64,000 nt of DNA from Lepraria neglecta (GCA_033220425.1 CM065652.1:1488001-1552000); one strand, 5' to 3'; positions 22,265-34,058 are shown, numbered from the stretch's first letter. The notes: generated by a model not told the origin, from the letters alone. Translations and numbers: made by a program.

Positions 22265-23472
22265 TCATCGTCATCGTCCTCCTCCTCCTCCTCCTCCTCC
22301 TTCTCCTCCTTCCCCTCCTTCTCCTCCTTCTCCTCTTTCTCCTCCTTCTCCTCCTCCTCCTCCTCCTCCGCCTCCTCCTCCTCCTCAGCCCCTCCATTAT
22401 CCGATTCATGTCCAAATTTCCATTGCCTTCCTAAAAATTCGGGATAGTTGTAGATGGTTCGGTTGTTTGTCTTCTGGGGTGTAGTATGTGGGGAGGATTC
22501 GATAGCGTTGATTAACATCATATCGATATAGGCGATAATTGTTGACTGCTCGATAATCCAAGTAAATTGCGGTGACGTAAAAAGTTTCTTCTTTTCATCA
22601 AGGAAAGCGAAGCGAAAGTCCTTACTATCAGATACCATCCCAAAGACACTTTTGTTGACCCGGTTCTGTCTTGCTTTATGAACAGCAGCCATATATACCA
22701 GTAGCTGAGGCATCCCTATAGGAGCGGACTCGTAAGGTTTCGCCTCAACAACGAGGAGAATAGCACCCGTTTCACTCTTGTCGGCACCATAGCCCAATGC
22801 CCAGTCTGCTCTGCCCTTGATCATCTAATCATTACCATAGATATCTTTGACACGTATTGCCACAGGGACTTCTGCAGATACTTGTAATCGACGATATGCA
22901 TCTCTATCTTCCAATTGACGTAGACGGTCCATGATGATAAGATCGAGTACAGTTCGGCAGAATGACTCGTCGTGTCTTACACTGACATAGTCGCTGCTTT
23001 TGAGATCTTTGATCACGGAAGCTTAAAAATCTTAGCTTCCAGAATATCCTGAGTATAATAAATGCTTACCAAAATGCTTAGACATCCGCCTGGGATTTTG
23101 CAGATGCTCGGTCTTAAGCTTAAAGACGTATGAAATATCATCTTCCTTGAAATCAATATCCAGCGCTTTAGCCGCAGCGGTAGTACGCTTGAAATCGGTC
23201 GCTTGACGAGTCTGCTAGAATGTCAGTATAGCCTTCTGATCATATAATATGATAGCATTTACTGGTAAAGCTCTCCTATGAGGTGGAATTACATCGGTGT
23301 AGGCTTTGCGTATCAAATCGAGGAAACGTATCGAATCGAGGACCGGCACCAGGCATTTTAGGCTGGGATGCAAAAGGTCCGGTACTAGCTGCAACGCTGC
23401 TATCTGCTCTTCGTCTAGTTCGAGAGATACAGGATTTCCTGATTGATCGCCTGAGGCTTTGCATTTGGGCAT
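22192..23472 (-). pseudogene. Fungal PD-(D/E)XK nuclease-like protein, interrupted by one stop
   Basis: Three minus-strand exons (23263-23472, 23070-23214, 22192-23021) keep a common frame for about 394 codons. The start is MPKCKASGDQSGN. The C-terminal half carries IKGRADWALGYG, then ILLVVEAKPYESAP and GMPQLLVYMAAVHKARQ, the D..ExK core of a widespread family of fungal PD-(D/E)XK-like proteins often found in repeat-rich DNA. A single in-frame TAG at 22825-22827 sits just before this core, so the protein would be cut to about 180 residues. The rest of the frame is intact, so inactivation is recent or the base is wrong. After the core, a Glu/Asp-rich tract from the microsatellite and a tail from the 102-bp repeat form the end. 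Function is unproven. Confidence 0.7.
22268..22390. repeat. CTC/CTT trinucleotide microsatellite
   Basis: About 120 bp of almost uninterrupted CTC, CTT and CCT triplets. On the minus strand it encodes a Glu/Lys/Asp tract at the C-terminus of the neighbouring pseudogene frame. Confidence 0.9.
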
Positions 23473-23781
23473 TTTGGCGTAAATGGCAAAAGTAGAAGGA
23501 AAGGCAGCAGCAACTAGAGGGCGGCGAGCTATGACTAATCGAATGTGGCGCACTTTACCGCATGAGGTAATTCACGTGCACACAGACTACGCGAGCTTGC
23601 AGAAGGCGCGCCCAAACCTACATCTTCACAAGTCAACAACCACCTATCTCAGTTCTCTATCTCTTCCACAACGTCTATTGACACAGCGCCATACACTCAA
23701 ATTACAATTACCACCCAAACCTCAATTACCAAAGCATCATATCAAGCACAGCCATTCTACTCCTACATCTTCACCGCCAAC
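23473..23781. promoter_or_regulatory. Upstream region of ASF1
   Basis: About 310 bp between divergently transcribed genes. The last 200 bp are C/A/T-rich (CAAC, TCTATC tracts), as in fungal 5' leaders. No specific box is recognised. Confidence 0.35.
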
Positions 23782-24804
23782 ATGTCTGTCGTCTCACTCT
23801 TAGGCGTGAAGGTCCTCAACAATCCTGCCAAATTTGGTGACTCATACCACTTCGAGATCACTTTCGAGTGCCTTGAGCAGCTGCAGAAGGGTAGGCATTC
23901 TCCGTTCGTTGAAATTGCGAAGCCCGGGAGGTAACACAAATACAGATCTTGAATGGAAGCTCACCTATGTTGGATCTGCAACCTCGTAAGATTCACGTGC
24001 ATGCCCTGAAGACAGCTGGGCCATATGCTGATAGTCCCCAGATCAGAGCATGACCAAGAGCTTGACTCTCTTCTCGTCGGACCAATCCCAGTCGGTGTCA
24101 ACAAATTTATCTTCGAAGCCGACCCACCTGATCTCCGCCGCATCCCTACCTCTGAAATCCTCGGCGTCACGGTCATTCTCCTCACATGCAGCTATGATGG
24201 TCGAGAGTTCGTCCGCGTCGGATACTACGTTAATAACGAATATGACTCTGAGGAGCTCAATGCCGAGCCACCTGCCAAGCCAGACATCGATCGCGTGAGG
24301 AGGAACGTGCTTGCCGAAAAGCCGCGTGTGACAAGATTCGCTATCAAATGGTATGTCACTTGCGCGGATCCTCCTACTTTGGATCCGAATTGATCATTCT
24401 ACAGGGACACGGAAGACTCGGCGCCGGCTGAATTCCCACCTGAGCAGCCAGAAGCTGACACCGTGGAAGACGACGGTGCCAACTATGGTGCCGAAGAAAT
24501 TGAGCTCGAGGAAGGTCTGAAGGCTGAGCTCGCTGCCGAGGAGGCCAAAGCCGCCGGTGAAGACGAAGAAATGGCTGGTGCTGAAGAGACAGCTGGTGCC
24601 AAAGATCATGATGACTCTGATGCCGGCAGTGAGGATCTCGAAGCCGAGAGCAGTGGTAGTGAAGATGAGGACCCTGAAGAAGAGGAAGGCGAGGGCGACG
24701 AGGATATGGAAATGGGGGACGGTGAGACTGCTGAGGGTTCTAATGCTGAGAAGCAGCAGCCCATGCATCAACAGCCACATGGAGGCGAGGTTATGGTGCA
24801 TTAG
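23782..24804 (+). CDS. ASF1: Histone chaperone Asf1
   Basis: Four exons (23782-23890, 23946-23985, 24042-24350, 24405-24804) encode 285 residues. Asf1 binds the H3-H4 dimer and hands it to CAF-1 and HIR in replication-coupled and independent nucleosome assembly. The Ig-like core of about 155 residues is clear: [18 protein letters not shown], then [11 protein letters not shown], then [63 protein letters not shown] and a terminal RFAIKWDTED. After the core comes a long acidic tail of about 120 Glu/Asp-rich residues, as in yeast and other fungi. All introns are 53-56 bp and restore conserved residues (Ser across intron 2, Trp across intron 3). Confidence 0.96.
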
Positions 24805-25066
24805 ACGAGGCATGGTTTGGTTCATTTTGATTATCACGATAATGCAGATATCCAAGGCGTTGGGGGAATAGATTAAGATGAGAAGCTCAATCGCGAGGAG
24901 CCAGCTATGCCAATAATCCAGCATCTCATAGTTAGGCATAGATAGCAGAGACATTGTGTTAACGACTTTGGTACACTCTTTAAGAGGCTAAAAATGCATG
25001 CATCCTCACACCATCTAAACACTCGCAGATAAAACACCCTGGCACGCTAATAATTATTTGCAAATG
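24805..25066. other. Shared 3' region
   Basis: Convergent 3' flanks of ASF1 and the small gene on the minus strand. Confidence 0.35.
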
Positions 25067-25552
25067 TCAACTCCACCCGTGCAACCACAACCCACCCGCA
25101 AGCTCCTCATCTCCCGCTCCCACCACCACTCCCATGCCCATGCCCATGATTGCCATGCCCATGATTGCCATGCCCCTGCCCATGATGCTGATGCCCATGA
25201 TTCCCATACCCACATCCCCCCTCTCGCCCCACCAGGCCCTATACTCCTTCCAAGCCTCCCTCAAATCATGATCCAAACATCTCTCCAACCTCGCAACCTC
25301 AGCCACCGCCCGCCTCGTCTCCTCTCTCAACGCCTCATCATACGGATCCTCCGATAGCAGATTCCTTCCGTTATAGGCTGCTTCTTTCGCTAGTGCGATT
25401 TGGTTCTTGACCCGGTCTTCGCGCCGGATTCCGGTGTCGAGGGCGCAGGAACGGCAGGGGTGGGGGAAGTTGAGGGGGAGGGTGCGTGAGGCGAGGGGTG
25501 GGAGGTCCCGGGTTTGGTGGCCGCAGCTGAAGTGGGCGTATGGGGATGTCAT
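25067..25552 (-). CDS. Small hypothetical protein with Met/Gly-rich tail
   Basis: A single open frame of 161 residues starts at MTSPYAHFSCGHQTRDL. A Cys/His N-terminus (SCGHQ, PCRSCALDTG) is followed by a charged helix (about residues 50-105: ALREETRRAVAEVARLERCL, REAWKEYRAWW). The tail is built from GMGIMGISIMG-like units that come from a CCCATG/CCATGATTG nucleotide repeat at about 25128-25205. I recognise no family. The helical middle and Cys/His start look like genuine coding sequence; the repeat tail may be slippage-derived. Confidence 0.5.
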   Translation of the reverse strand: MTSPYAHFSCGHQTRDLPPLASRTLPLNFPHPCRSCALDTGIRREDRVKNQIALAKEAAYNGRNLLSEDPYDEALREETRRAVAEVARLERCLDHDLREAWKEYRAWWGERGDVGMGIMGISIMGRGMAIMGMAIMGMGMGVVVGAGDEELAGGLWLHGWS

Positions 25553-25608
25553 GGTTGGAGGTTAGGCTGTGAGTTCCGCGCTGTTGAGCAGAATCTTGCG
25601 GGTTTGAG

Positions 25609-25791
25609 TTAGGTGGAGCTTTCTGATATTGTTTGAGAGGTAGTGGTAGGTTTTTTCGTCTTGTTTGCTTTGGTTTTGCAGACTTTATCGTGTTGTTCGA
25701 TGTCCTTGGTGATGGGTGAGAGTGTATGAACCTTGAAGCCGCAGTTGAGAGGATTCTCGCAGTAAGCATACGAGTGATACGGTTTCGGCAT
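25609..25791 (-). CDS. Small Cys-containing hypothetical protein
   Basis: A 60-residue frame begins MPKPYHSYAYCENPLNCGFK and ends in a Lys/Thr/Ser-rich tail. The Tyr-Cys..Asn-Cys-Gly start resembles short Cys/His proteins of unknown function common in ascomycetes, and it sits directly upstream of another such frame on the same strand. It might be a first exon of the next gene, but I see no convincing intron. Low confidence. Confidence 0.35.
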   Translation of the reverse strand: MPKPYHSYAYCENPLNCGFKVHTLSPITKDIEQHDKVCKTKANKTKKPTTTSQTISESST

Positions 25792-26207
25792 GATAGATAG
25801 TGGCAAGCTCGGGATATTTTCAGGGTGACACAGGAGTGTTGTCAGATGAGCGAAAAGCCGTTGGGTTGGACAAAGCGTAAGAAGTCAGAGGACGAGATAA
25901 AGAGCAGGAAGAAGTCGTATAAGAGAGCCTTTGTTCACAGAAAGCACGAGATGTTTCGATAATAATGAGGAGAAAGAGTTTGCTTTTGATGAACAACGAA
26001 TGATGGGTTGCGAAAGCGCATAGCGTTGCGTACCACGCTGTTGTGCCACTCTTTTGACTATTGGGAGGTAACACCACATTATCCAAGAAGCACAACCTAA
26101 GAGTCGTGGAACGCATTGAATAGACCCCGTTTCTAATTTTGCCCAGTTGGACAACCTACGTTTGGAGACTTGGACTCCGAGCGCTTCTTCCAGGTGGTTT
26201 AGCCGTA
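25792..26207. other. Intergenic region
   Basis: About 415 bp between the small genes and the 3' end of SRO7; no gene supported. Confidence 0.35.
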
Positions 26208-29200
26208 TCAAAACCCGAGCTTGCTTCCAATCACTGTAGAATATCAGTAAGCATCAATTTCAAAGATGATTCCAAACTATAATGTAATGGCGAAACTTAC
26301 ATCCCATAACTGCCTTCTTCTTCGTCGAGCTAACATACTTATTCACATCATCCGACCAACCCTTACTGTTGTCCTCAAGCTTGTCCATATTGTCGCCAGC
26401 AAGACCCAGGTTCTCGGTTCGCTCTTGCACTTGCCGCTGCATATAAGCCCAGTAGCCTTCTTCCTGACGACCAGGAGCAGAGCCAGAAGAGCTACTAGTA
26501 GCTTGACGGCTTGCTTTCCGCTGCGCGTCCTCGTCGGCACGCATTTGTTCAGTCATTCGCTTCGAGGGTGGCCGATCAGGGCCACCAATGAGCGTGTCCA
26601 TGTCGGCAGGTGAGACATATTGGGTTCCTGAGATCCATTGGAGGTTAGAAATAGTGGGTCTTGGGGGTATGATAGCTTCTGGGTCGAAGAGCTTATCGAG
26701 AGAACGTGTCAGATCTTGCCCAGTGCCCCATACGTTCAGCACTGCTATTTCGGATGGCCCAGTCCAGCCGAAAATAAAGCCAGTCGGTGTGATTATGGCT
26801 TCTGAGAACCTGCGTACGTCCAAGGTGTGAGATAAACTCGTAGACGTAATTTCCTTGAGGCTCGGTATAGAAAAGGCTTTTGCACATCCGTCACCGAAAA
26901 GTCCAAGTAATGCATACGTATGAGCTTCAAACCTGACCACGGCAGCACTGTAACACAAGAATTCGTCCCAGGATTTGTGAGCTCCTTTGGCTGCGGCAGG
27001 TTTGAACATTCTTGTACCTGTCTGGGTTACAACTAGTAAGACCCCGTTCACTCTAGACCCGGTACGAAGGCCAGCCACAACCTCTGGCGTAGCTTCAGCT
27101 GGCTCTCCCGTCTCTGCATTGATAGGCGACATGGAGATAATCTTATCGTCGAGTGAACATGTACCAGCCACTTTGACAGCATAGCTGCCATGGGCTTCCG
27201 GCAGGACTTTGAACGTTACTAGACGGCCTAGATTGGTTCCAACGAAGAGCAAGATACTAGAGTAGTCTGTAGATTGTCAGTAGCTGTAGAAGAAAAATCA
27301 AGGGTAAAGCTTACCGTCACCATCAAGGCTCATGACTGCGAACTCGATACTCGTGGCCCACTCTGCCTTGGCTTGGCTCTGGCTGGTAACCCTTCGGAAA
27401 CTGCCACGCTTGCTGTTCTGGCTGCTGAAGTCGCTAATACTGGCGTCGTAAATCACTGCTGGCCCTCTGAGATCTATTACCGCGAGGCTCCCTCCTTCGA
27501 ATCCAGCACAGACAAAGCCAACATCACTCATCTTGACGGCAGTCACAGGTCCTTGCTGTTGATCTAATAGGGTGAAAGGGAGCAAACCCTCTTTGACACC
27601 TGGCTCAGCGCGGTCGATGATGGCTTCCAGGCCAAAGCCTCTGGCCTCCTTATGAGGTACATCTCTACCAAAATCTCGGTTCTTGCCCCAGCGGAAAACG
27701 GCTAATTCGCCGGATCTCAGACCCACTGCAAGCTCCCCTGTAGCTCCAGCCATCGACATCATGGTGACATCTATATTTTCATAGCGGCCGACAGCTCTTG
27801 CAACATCGACTTGCAATACTGCTCCATTCTCGATCTCATCGCCCTGTCCTGCGTCCCAGATCCGTGTAGTACCGTCTGCGTGTGCAGTCTGCAATACGTT
27901 TCGATTAGCAAATCGCATCAGTGAGTGCGTAGCTTCAGCGCCTCCTTTTAATATTGGTGGACCTTGTGAGCGGTTCTCCACCATGCCAAGCCATCTTGTA
28001 CGGTCCACGTAGGCCATATCGATGCGATTAACAAATGGATGGACGTAAGTCAGAGATACATGAAGTTGATTTGTAGGTTTTATTGGATGGCCAGATAGGA
28101 AGCTCAAGGTAACGACCTCACCAGACGCTAGAAGGGCGATGACAGCGATTGGGTCGCTGGATCCCCCGAAATGTGGTGATTTGCGAGGAATGAGGCAGAA
28201 ATCGACAACTTCAGCGTTCGGTGGTGTGGGAAGGACATGCTGTCTCTTTGGTCGCTCAAAATGACCGGCGAGGAGTTGCCACGATGAAGTAGCGTAGACT
28301 GGTGTTGGTCCGAGGTCGAGAAAGGTAAGACCTTTGGTAGGCTCTGTTGTGGATAATCCTCCAGCAATGAGAATCCCGGTATCGTCTGGGTTTGCCTTCG
28401 AGCACCACGCAATACGAAATAATGGCTCCTTGATTGCGAACGTTCCTCGACTAGATCTAGCCACTTGGGAGGAACCGCCTGGCCTATTCACATTGCTTGC
28501 TTGCAACGTTCGAGCCTGGATCACTCTACCATCCTTTAGGTCCCATACCACAAAGCTGGAATCTTCATGGCTTGTGAGAATGAATGTGCCCGTTGGATGC
28601 CAAATGGCCTGTGTCAATCTAGGATACCGTAGCTGACTTGCCGGGTTTGCCTCGGAGTCACCCCCTGGAGCTCCGGGTGGTAACTCGTATTGAAAGAAGT
28701 CTGTGGCCTTGTTGTGTTTGAACGAGAATATAACTGCACCCTCGGAGTACCCAATCAATAATTTTCCAATGTCTCGAGGGTGGAAAGCCAAGCTCACGAT
28801 GGGCAGAAGGCGGGCTCGTGGGTTGCGATCCTTCCATAGGTTAGGTATCTTAAGCGGCGTAAGAGCCAACCGGTCGAAGTCGTAGGCAATGATTTCTCCT
28901 TCAACAAGTCTCAGCATTCAGACAGCTTTATATAGCCACGGGGAAGTCTCACGCACCATTCTGAAGTCCGACAAGTGCGTAGTCGAGCGTTGGATCTGTT
29001 GTTAGAGCTGTTATGAGCCCAGGAGGAGCATAAGATCCTAGTATCCTTGTAGTATCCAGAGAAAATACTGATATGTCATTCTTGGTATCGACGCTAACGA
29101 GCTTGTCCGCGCAGAATTGCAACGTCTTGACCGAAGCCTTTCTGGGAAGCTTGAAGGTTACGGCGACGCGCTTTTGCCCGAAGACGTAGATCTGCCCACT

Positions 29201-29436
29201 CCCAAATTTTGTGTCCTTGGTACCGACGGCAAGAAGAGATTGGACTGGGTCGTATGCTAAAGCACTGACTTGGGAATTGATGCCGTACCGTGCTACCTGT
29301 GAGAAGCTTGTTAGCCAATTGGGGCCTTTGACGGGAAAGAGCTTCGTACATCGTCAATGGCAAATAATTGAGGGTCCAATCCAGCCGAGAAATCCCTTTG
29401 GACACCGGCTTGCTTACCACGCAGAAAAGAAGCCAT
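26208..29436 (-). CDS. SRO7: Lethal giant larvae/Sro7-type exocytosis protein
   Basis: Five minus-strand exons (29350-29436, 28957-29296, 27315-28898, 26301-27266, 26208-26233) encode exactly 1000 residues. Sro7/Lgl binds the t-SNARE Sec9 and Rab Sec4 and regulates fusion of secretory vesicles with the plasma membrane. It starts MASFLRGKQAGVQRDFSAG, followed by double WD40 propellers: ARYGINSQVSALAYDPVQSL, FHPRDIGKLLIGYSEGAV, AIWHPTGTFILTSHEDSSF, then the LLFVGTNLGRLVTF block rebuilt across intron 3. The C-terminus has an R-SNARE-like helix (YMQRQVQERTENLGLAGD, then KLEDNSKGWSDDVNKYV) and a last 8-codon exon ending KLGF. Introns are 48-67 bp. The gene is divergent from PDC over about 330 bp. 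Confidence 0.92.
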
Positions 29437-29762
29437 ACTTGCTTTCCCATTGTTTGGAGTTGGACAGGCTGTTGTTTGGAGGGGCTTCCTCCCAGCTTGT
29501 CACCGACTATTGAAGCGCTCAGCCTTACAACTTATCGGCTTATCTTAGCGCGATCGGTGGTCGATCTTTCCGCCGGGGTCCAGCTCGGCGAGCTCTCCGC
29601 CCACCTTTGCGCCAGAATTTCAACGGTTTGGGCCCTGAACTTCTGCTGCAGTTCCGCTGTTTTCCGGGGGGTCAACAGTGAATACTTCTCCACATCGGCC
29701 TTTCCTTCTCCAGGCAATCCTTTCGCCAATCTCTCGCCAATATTTGGTGAACGTCCAGCAGC
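29437..29762. promoter_or_regulatory. Divergent promoter region of SRO7 and PDC
   Basis: About 326 bp separate the two start codons and must hold both promoters and leaders. No specific element is recognised. Confidence 0.45.
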
Positions 29763-31685
29763 ATGGCAACCGATATCAGGACTTCAGAGCTCAAGAGCCC
29801 AATTGATGTTGCGGAGTACCTCTTTCGAAGACTTCACGAAGTCGGCGTGCGTGGAGTGCATGGAGTTCCTGGAGACTACAATCTTGTATGCTATCAATTC
29901 GCTTCCCTGCGCTTTACAGAAGCTCATTGTCATAGGTAGCCCTCGACTACATCCCCAAAGTCGGTCTCAATTGGGTCGGCAACTGCAATGAGCTCAACGC
30001 TGTGAGTGAAAGTGTACGGATTCATTGATAGTTTTGCTAACCATTACCAGGGCTACGCAGCAGATGGATACGCTCGTGTCAAAGGCATCTCAGCTGTTGT
30101 CACCACATTTGGCGTTGGAGAGCTAAGCCTCCTTAATGCCATCGCAGGCGGATACTCGGAGTACGTGCCCATAGTGCACATCGTTGGCACTCCTTCCACA
30201 CTTTCACAACGCGATGGTATGCTACTCCATCACACCCTCGGCAATGGGAACTTCGAGGTCTTCGCAAACATGAGCCAAAACATTTCCTGCGCGATGGCGA
30301 AGTTGAATGACCCTCACGATGCGGCAATGCTCATTGATAACGCTATTCGAGAATGTTGGGTGCAGTCAAGACCGGTCTATATTACATTGCCAACAGACAT
30401 GGTGCAAAAAAAGATTGAGGGAGAAAAGATAAAGACACCAATAGATCTCAGCTTTCCACCAAATCCAGCGGAGAAGGAGGACTACGTCGTGGATGTTGTC
30501 TTGAAATACCTACATGCTGCTAAGAACCCTGTCATCATCGTTGATGCCTGCGCCATACGGCATCGAGCCCTCGACGAAGTCCATGAGCTTGTCGAGAAGT
30601 CCGGTTTGCCAACCTTCGTGGCACCTATGGGCAAAGGAGCAGTGAATGAGACTCTGCCAAACTATGGTGGTGTGTATGCTGGCAGTGGAAGCAATGCTGG
30701 AGTGGCAGAGCGCGTTGAATCCTCAGACCTCGTTCTCACCATCGGTTCGATCAAATCAGACTTTAATACCGCTGGATTCACCTATAGAGTCAGTCAGCTC
30801 TCTACCATCGATTTTCACAGCACCTACATGCGCGTACGATACTCTGAATATCCAGGCGTCAGTATGCACGGAGTTTTGAGGAAGGTGACTGCACGCATGG
30901 GGAAGCTCAACGTACAAGCAGGCCCAGTGCCGGACAACAGTATCGCAAAGAAGGATCAGGGTATGTCACAGGGGGAACTTATCACCCACGATTGGTTGTG
31001 GCCAAGAGTAGGACAGTGGCTCCAGCCAGACGACATTGTAATCACAGAGACGGGTACCGCAAACTTTGGAATATGGGAGACAAAGTTTCCAAAAGGAGTG
31101 ACAGCCCTATCACAAGTGCTGTGGGGCTCAATAGGCTACTCTGTAGGAGCATGCCAGGGTGCTGCTCTTGCTGCCAAAGAGACGGGTAACAGACGGACGA
31201 TACTTTTTGTTGGCGATGGATCCTTTGAGTTAACAGCCCAAGAGGTCAGCACTATGATTCGTAACGATCTCAAGCCAATCATGTAAGGGTTCCCGGTGCA
31301 CAATCAACCCCTTGAGATGCTGACGTTCCTAGATTTGTAATCTGTAACGAAGGTTACACCATTGAACGGTACATTCACGGCATGGATGCCAGCTACAACG
31401 ACATCCAGCAATGGAAATACAAGGATCTTGTCGGCGTCTTTGGCGCAGATCCCAAGAAGTCAAAGACCTACCAAGTTAAGACCAAGCAGGAAGCGGAGGA
31501 CCTCTTCAAGGATGAGAACTTCTGTTCTGCGCCTTATCTTCAGGTATGGGGCCCTCGCAATAGTCACATATCCTTATCAATGCTGACGAGAGCAGTTTGT
31601 CGAAATGTATATGCCCAAGGAGGACGCTCCCAAAGCGCTCAAATTGACTGCGGAGGCGTCGGCGAAGACCAATGCAAAGGAGTGA
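29763..31685 (+). CDS. Pyruvate decarboxylase
   Basis: Five exons (29763-29885, 29936-30001, 30051-31282, 31333-31543, 31596-31685) encode 573 residues. The enzyme is thiamine-diphosphate dependent; it turns pyruvate into acetaldehyde and CO2 in the cytosol for fermentation or acetyl-CoA supply. Motifs seen: [11 protein letters not shown], the cofactor-activating Glu in [20 protein letters not shown], the paired His in [10 protein letters not shown], the ThDP/Mg2+ motif from [14 protein letters not shown] to [13 protein letters not shown] (Asn Mg ligand kept; the usual first Asn of NN is Cys) and the middle domain [11 protein letters not shown]. Length is normal for fungal PDC. Introns of 49-52 bp keep frame. 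An indolepyruvate decarboxylase is the alternative; the HH pair favours PDC. Confidence 0.93.
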
Positions 31686-32035
31686 AGCTAGAGTGTTGCA
31701 AGGAGACCAATCAGAGAATGGTTGTTATGCTGTTATGCGTCCATGACCTCGAGTAGAGCATTAATTACGACGGAGAGCATTGCTCGTGGAAGCTCTACTC
31801 AATCTTAATGTTGCGGTAAATAAACGATGTAGCCATACGATTACCACATAGAACAAATGAGTCTATTAATATTAATATCAGAGCTGGATCTTTCAAAAAT
31901 CGGAAATCCCTCGGCTGCCTTACGCTTTTGTAAGGCCAAGCGAGTCTCTAAACTTGACCTTCAAACTATTTCAACCTCCTCGGAATTTTCAATTTTAACG
32001 TCACGAGACTTCACCAGGGTATTTAATCGCACACT
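31686..32035. other. Intergenic region PDC-TAN1
   Basis: About 350 bp with the PDC 3' flank and TAN1 promoter; AT-rich stretches near 31860-31880. No gene. Confidence 0.4.
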
Positions 32036-32998
32036 ATGGACAAGAGTAAGAAGCGCAAGTCAGACGCCAGTAATGGAGGACCAAATCCCAAGAAGTCCAA
32101 GCCATGGCGAGTCCCCAAAAAGGCCAGCCCAACTACATCGCACCAAGCATAGAGCCTGGCGACTCGGGAATCTGGGCTACGTGTGAGATGGGCAAGGAAG
32201 GTAAATGCACCGCGGAACTAAAGGACCTGTTCGAAGAATACGCTGCCAAGTTGTATGGCGGTTCTGAAGCCCAGGCTGAAGAAGCCAGCGATGACGAAGC
32301 CGAAATCGACATCGAAGCGGAGATCAAGAAGGAAGTCCAAGGCATGAAATCCAACTCTACAAGGAAGGAGGCCTTGTTTCAGCCAGTCAAAGTCGACATC
32401 CAATGCGTGCTCTTCTTCAAAACCAGAGAGCCAATCGAACCCGTGGAATTTGTGCACAGGATCTGCCAAGATGCTCTCGAGGGCTCTATCAAGAAACATC
32501 GGTGGGTAAAGCGACTGACGCCTATGACGATGATGGGCAAAGCTACCGCGGAGGGGCTTGAAAAAGTGGCACAATCCGTGTTGCAGCCCGTGTTTCACGC
32601 GGAGGGGACTCAGGCGAGGAAGTTCGCGATACGGCCTACGAGACGGAATCACAATGTGATGAAGCGGGATGAGATTATCAGGCAGATAGCTTCTGCTGTT
32701 GGTCCAGGGCATTCTGTGGATCTAAAGAGCTATGATTACTTAATCCTGGTGGATGTCTACAGGGTAAGCTGACCCAACCTGCTCGATCCTTCTGGATCTC
32801 GCTTACTGACGGTATGATTGTCGTTTAAAGAATATACTTGGTATGAGTGTTATAGGTAGCGACTTCGAGCAGCTGAAGCAATTCAATCTGGCCGAAATCT
32901 ATGATCCAACACCTAAGCCCAAGGTTGAAGAGGGCAATGACGCAACACCGAATACAGGAAGAAAAGACAAAATGCAAGCCGCTGATGCGGAGAAATAA
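32036..32998 (+). CDS. TAN1: THUMP-domain tRNA acetylation factor Tan1, with an apparent frameshift
   Basis: Tan1/THUMPD1 helps Kre33/NAT10 make N4-acetylcytidine at position 12 of tRNA-Ser and tRNA-Leu. Exons are 32036-32763 and 32831-32998, joined by a 67-bp intron (GTAAGC..AAG). The N-terminal frame begins MDKSKKRKSDASNGG and reads KPWRVPKKAS, whereas the main frame continues GQPNYIAP, then IEPGDSGIWATCEMGKEGK. The two join smoothly only if one A is added to the five-A run at 32117-32121. As given, translation could start at the internal ATG 32104, yielding 275 residues without the basic nuclear-type N-terminus. The THUMP region follows (VDIQCVLFFKTREPI, HRWVKRLTPMTMMGKAT, FAIRPTRRNHN, then SYDYLILVDVYRNILGMSVI). 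The C-terminus is charged. Repaired length is about 298. Confidence 0.85.
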
Positions 32999-34058
32999 CC
33001 AAGTTTTCTAGATACTTAGCCGAGCGAAGACAATAAACCAAAGGCGCGAGGCTATACAGTGACAGTTCAAGCCAGGGTACTATCCAGCATGAGATGACAA
33101 GGAAATGCTCAAAAATCCTTTCGCTACCCACAGACCGTCCATGGGCCGGTCTCATGTCGTGTGAATGGCGTTCTTAAAAGACCAACGAGGAGGCCGGTGT
33201 AGCGAGAATTGACGTCTTGGGCGTTACAATAAGGCGCGCCCAGATCGAGCGCAGATCGGAAATAACGGCGAGCCAGGCGAAATCCTTCGTTTCATGACCA
33301 TGAGCAAAGGTCAACATCCTTCCAGCATGACTTCTTTTCGCTTCTTTAAAACGTTCGAGAAGGCTGGAGCGGGTTTCACATGTTGCAGTTGGAATTAACT
33401 AGGCCTGCCGAAGCTGTGTTATTCAGCCTACGATTGGGCAAAATAGGCGAAAATTCGGACCCCAATCCGCAACAAGGCATCTCTAACGAAGCACCATTAC
33501 GCGTTCCCTGTCAACTTCGGCTTCCATCTTGGTCCTTGAACCGCAACCGGTGGACTAAGATAGTGGAAGACGCATGAAGCAATTCCACCGCGTACATATT
33601 TCTGCCACACATCACTCTAGTACTTTTCGAGAAATCTTTGACGAGCTTCCTACACCGATACACGATCCCAACGGCGCTATCTCACACCGCCACCAACCGC
33701 CTTCTCCTCGTTAAGTCATCTTTATACCTGGAAGCGAGATGGCCAGTACCACTTGCCGGTACTTCATCTAGTATCAGCCTTCGGCACGAGCCTCAGACTA
33801 TCTCATATCATTATACCGAATCAAGCTATGACCTGTTCTTTACGTGTTTAGCCACCTCGTCTACGGCGGCATGCCATTGGCAAGGTCTTGTCATGTTTGT
33901 CTTCATGTTCGCTTCGAGCTCTTCCAGCTATTCTCCACAATCTCGTCGTCTCTGTCTTATCACATGCCTGCTGCAGCCACCATTTCACTCTCCTTGTTGT
34001 ACTCGTTCCAAAGTGCTGACATTCAAGACGCCTCTCAAATACATCATCTCTGTCCAAA
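32999..34058. other. Long intergenic region
   Basis: About 1.06 kb. The plus-strand frame at 33638-34058 is Ser/Thr-rich, with no motif, and most likely represents 5' leader; the frames around it are not supported. Confidence 0.35.

Noticed and set aside
21748-22434. A 228-codon plus-strand open frame spanning the tandem repeat and CTC tract
   Set aside because: It is open only because the 102-bp unit and the trinucleotides are multiples of three. It has a Leu-only tail and no domain.
22822-22840. The in-frame TAG as a micro-intron (GTAATGATTAG)
   Set aside because: 11 nt is far below any spliceosomal intron and has no branch site.
24394-24954. A 186-codon minus-strand frame
   Set aside because: It is the antisense shadow of the acidic tail of ASF1.
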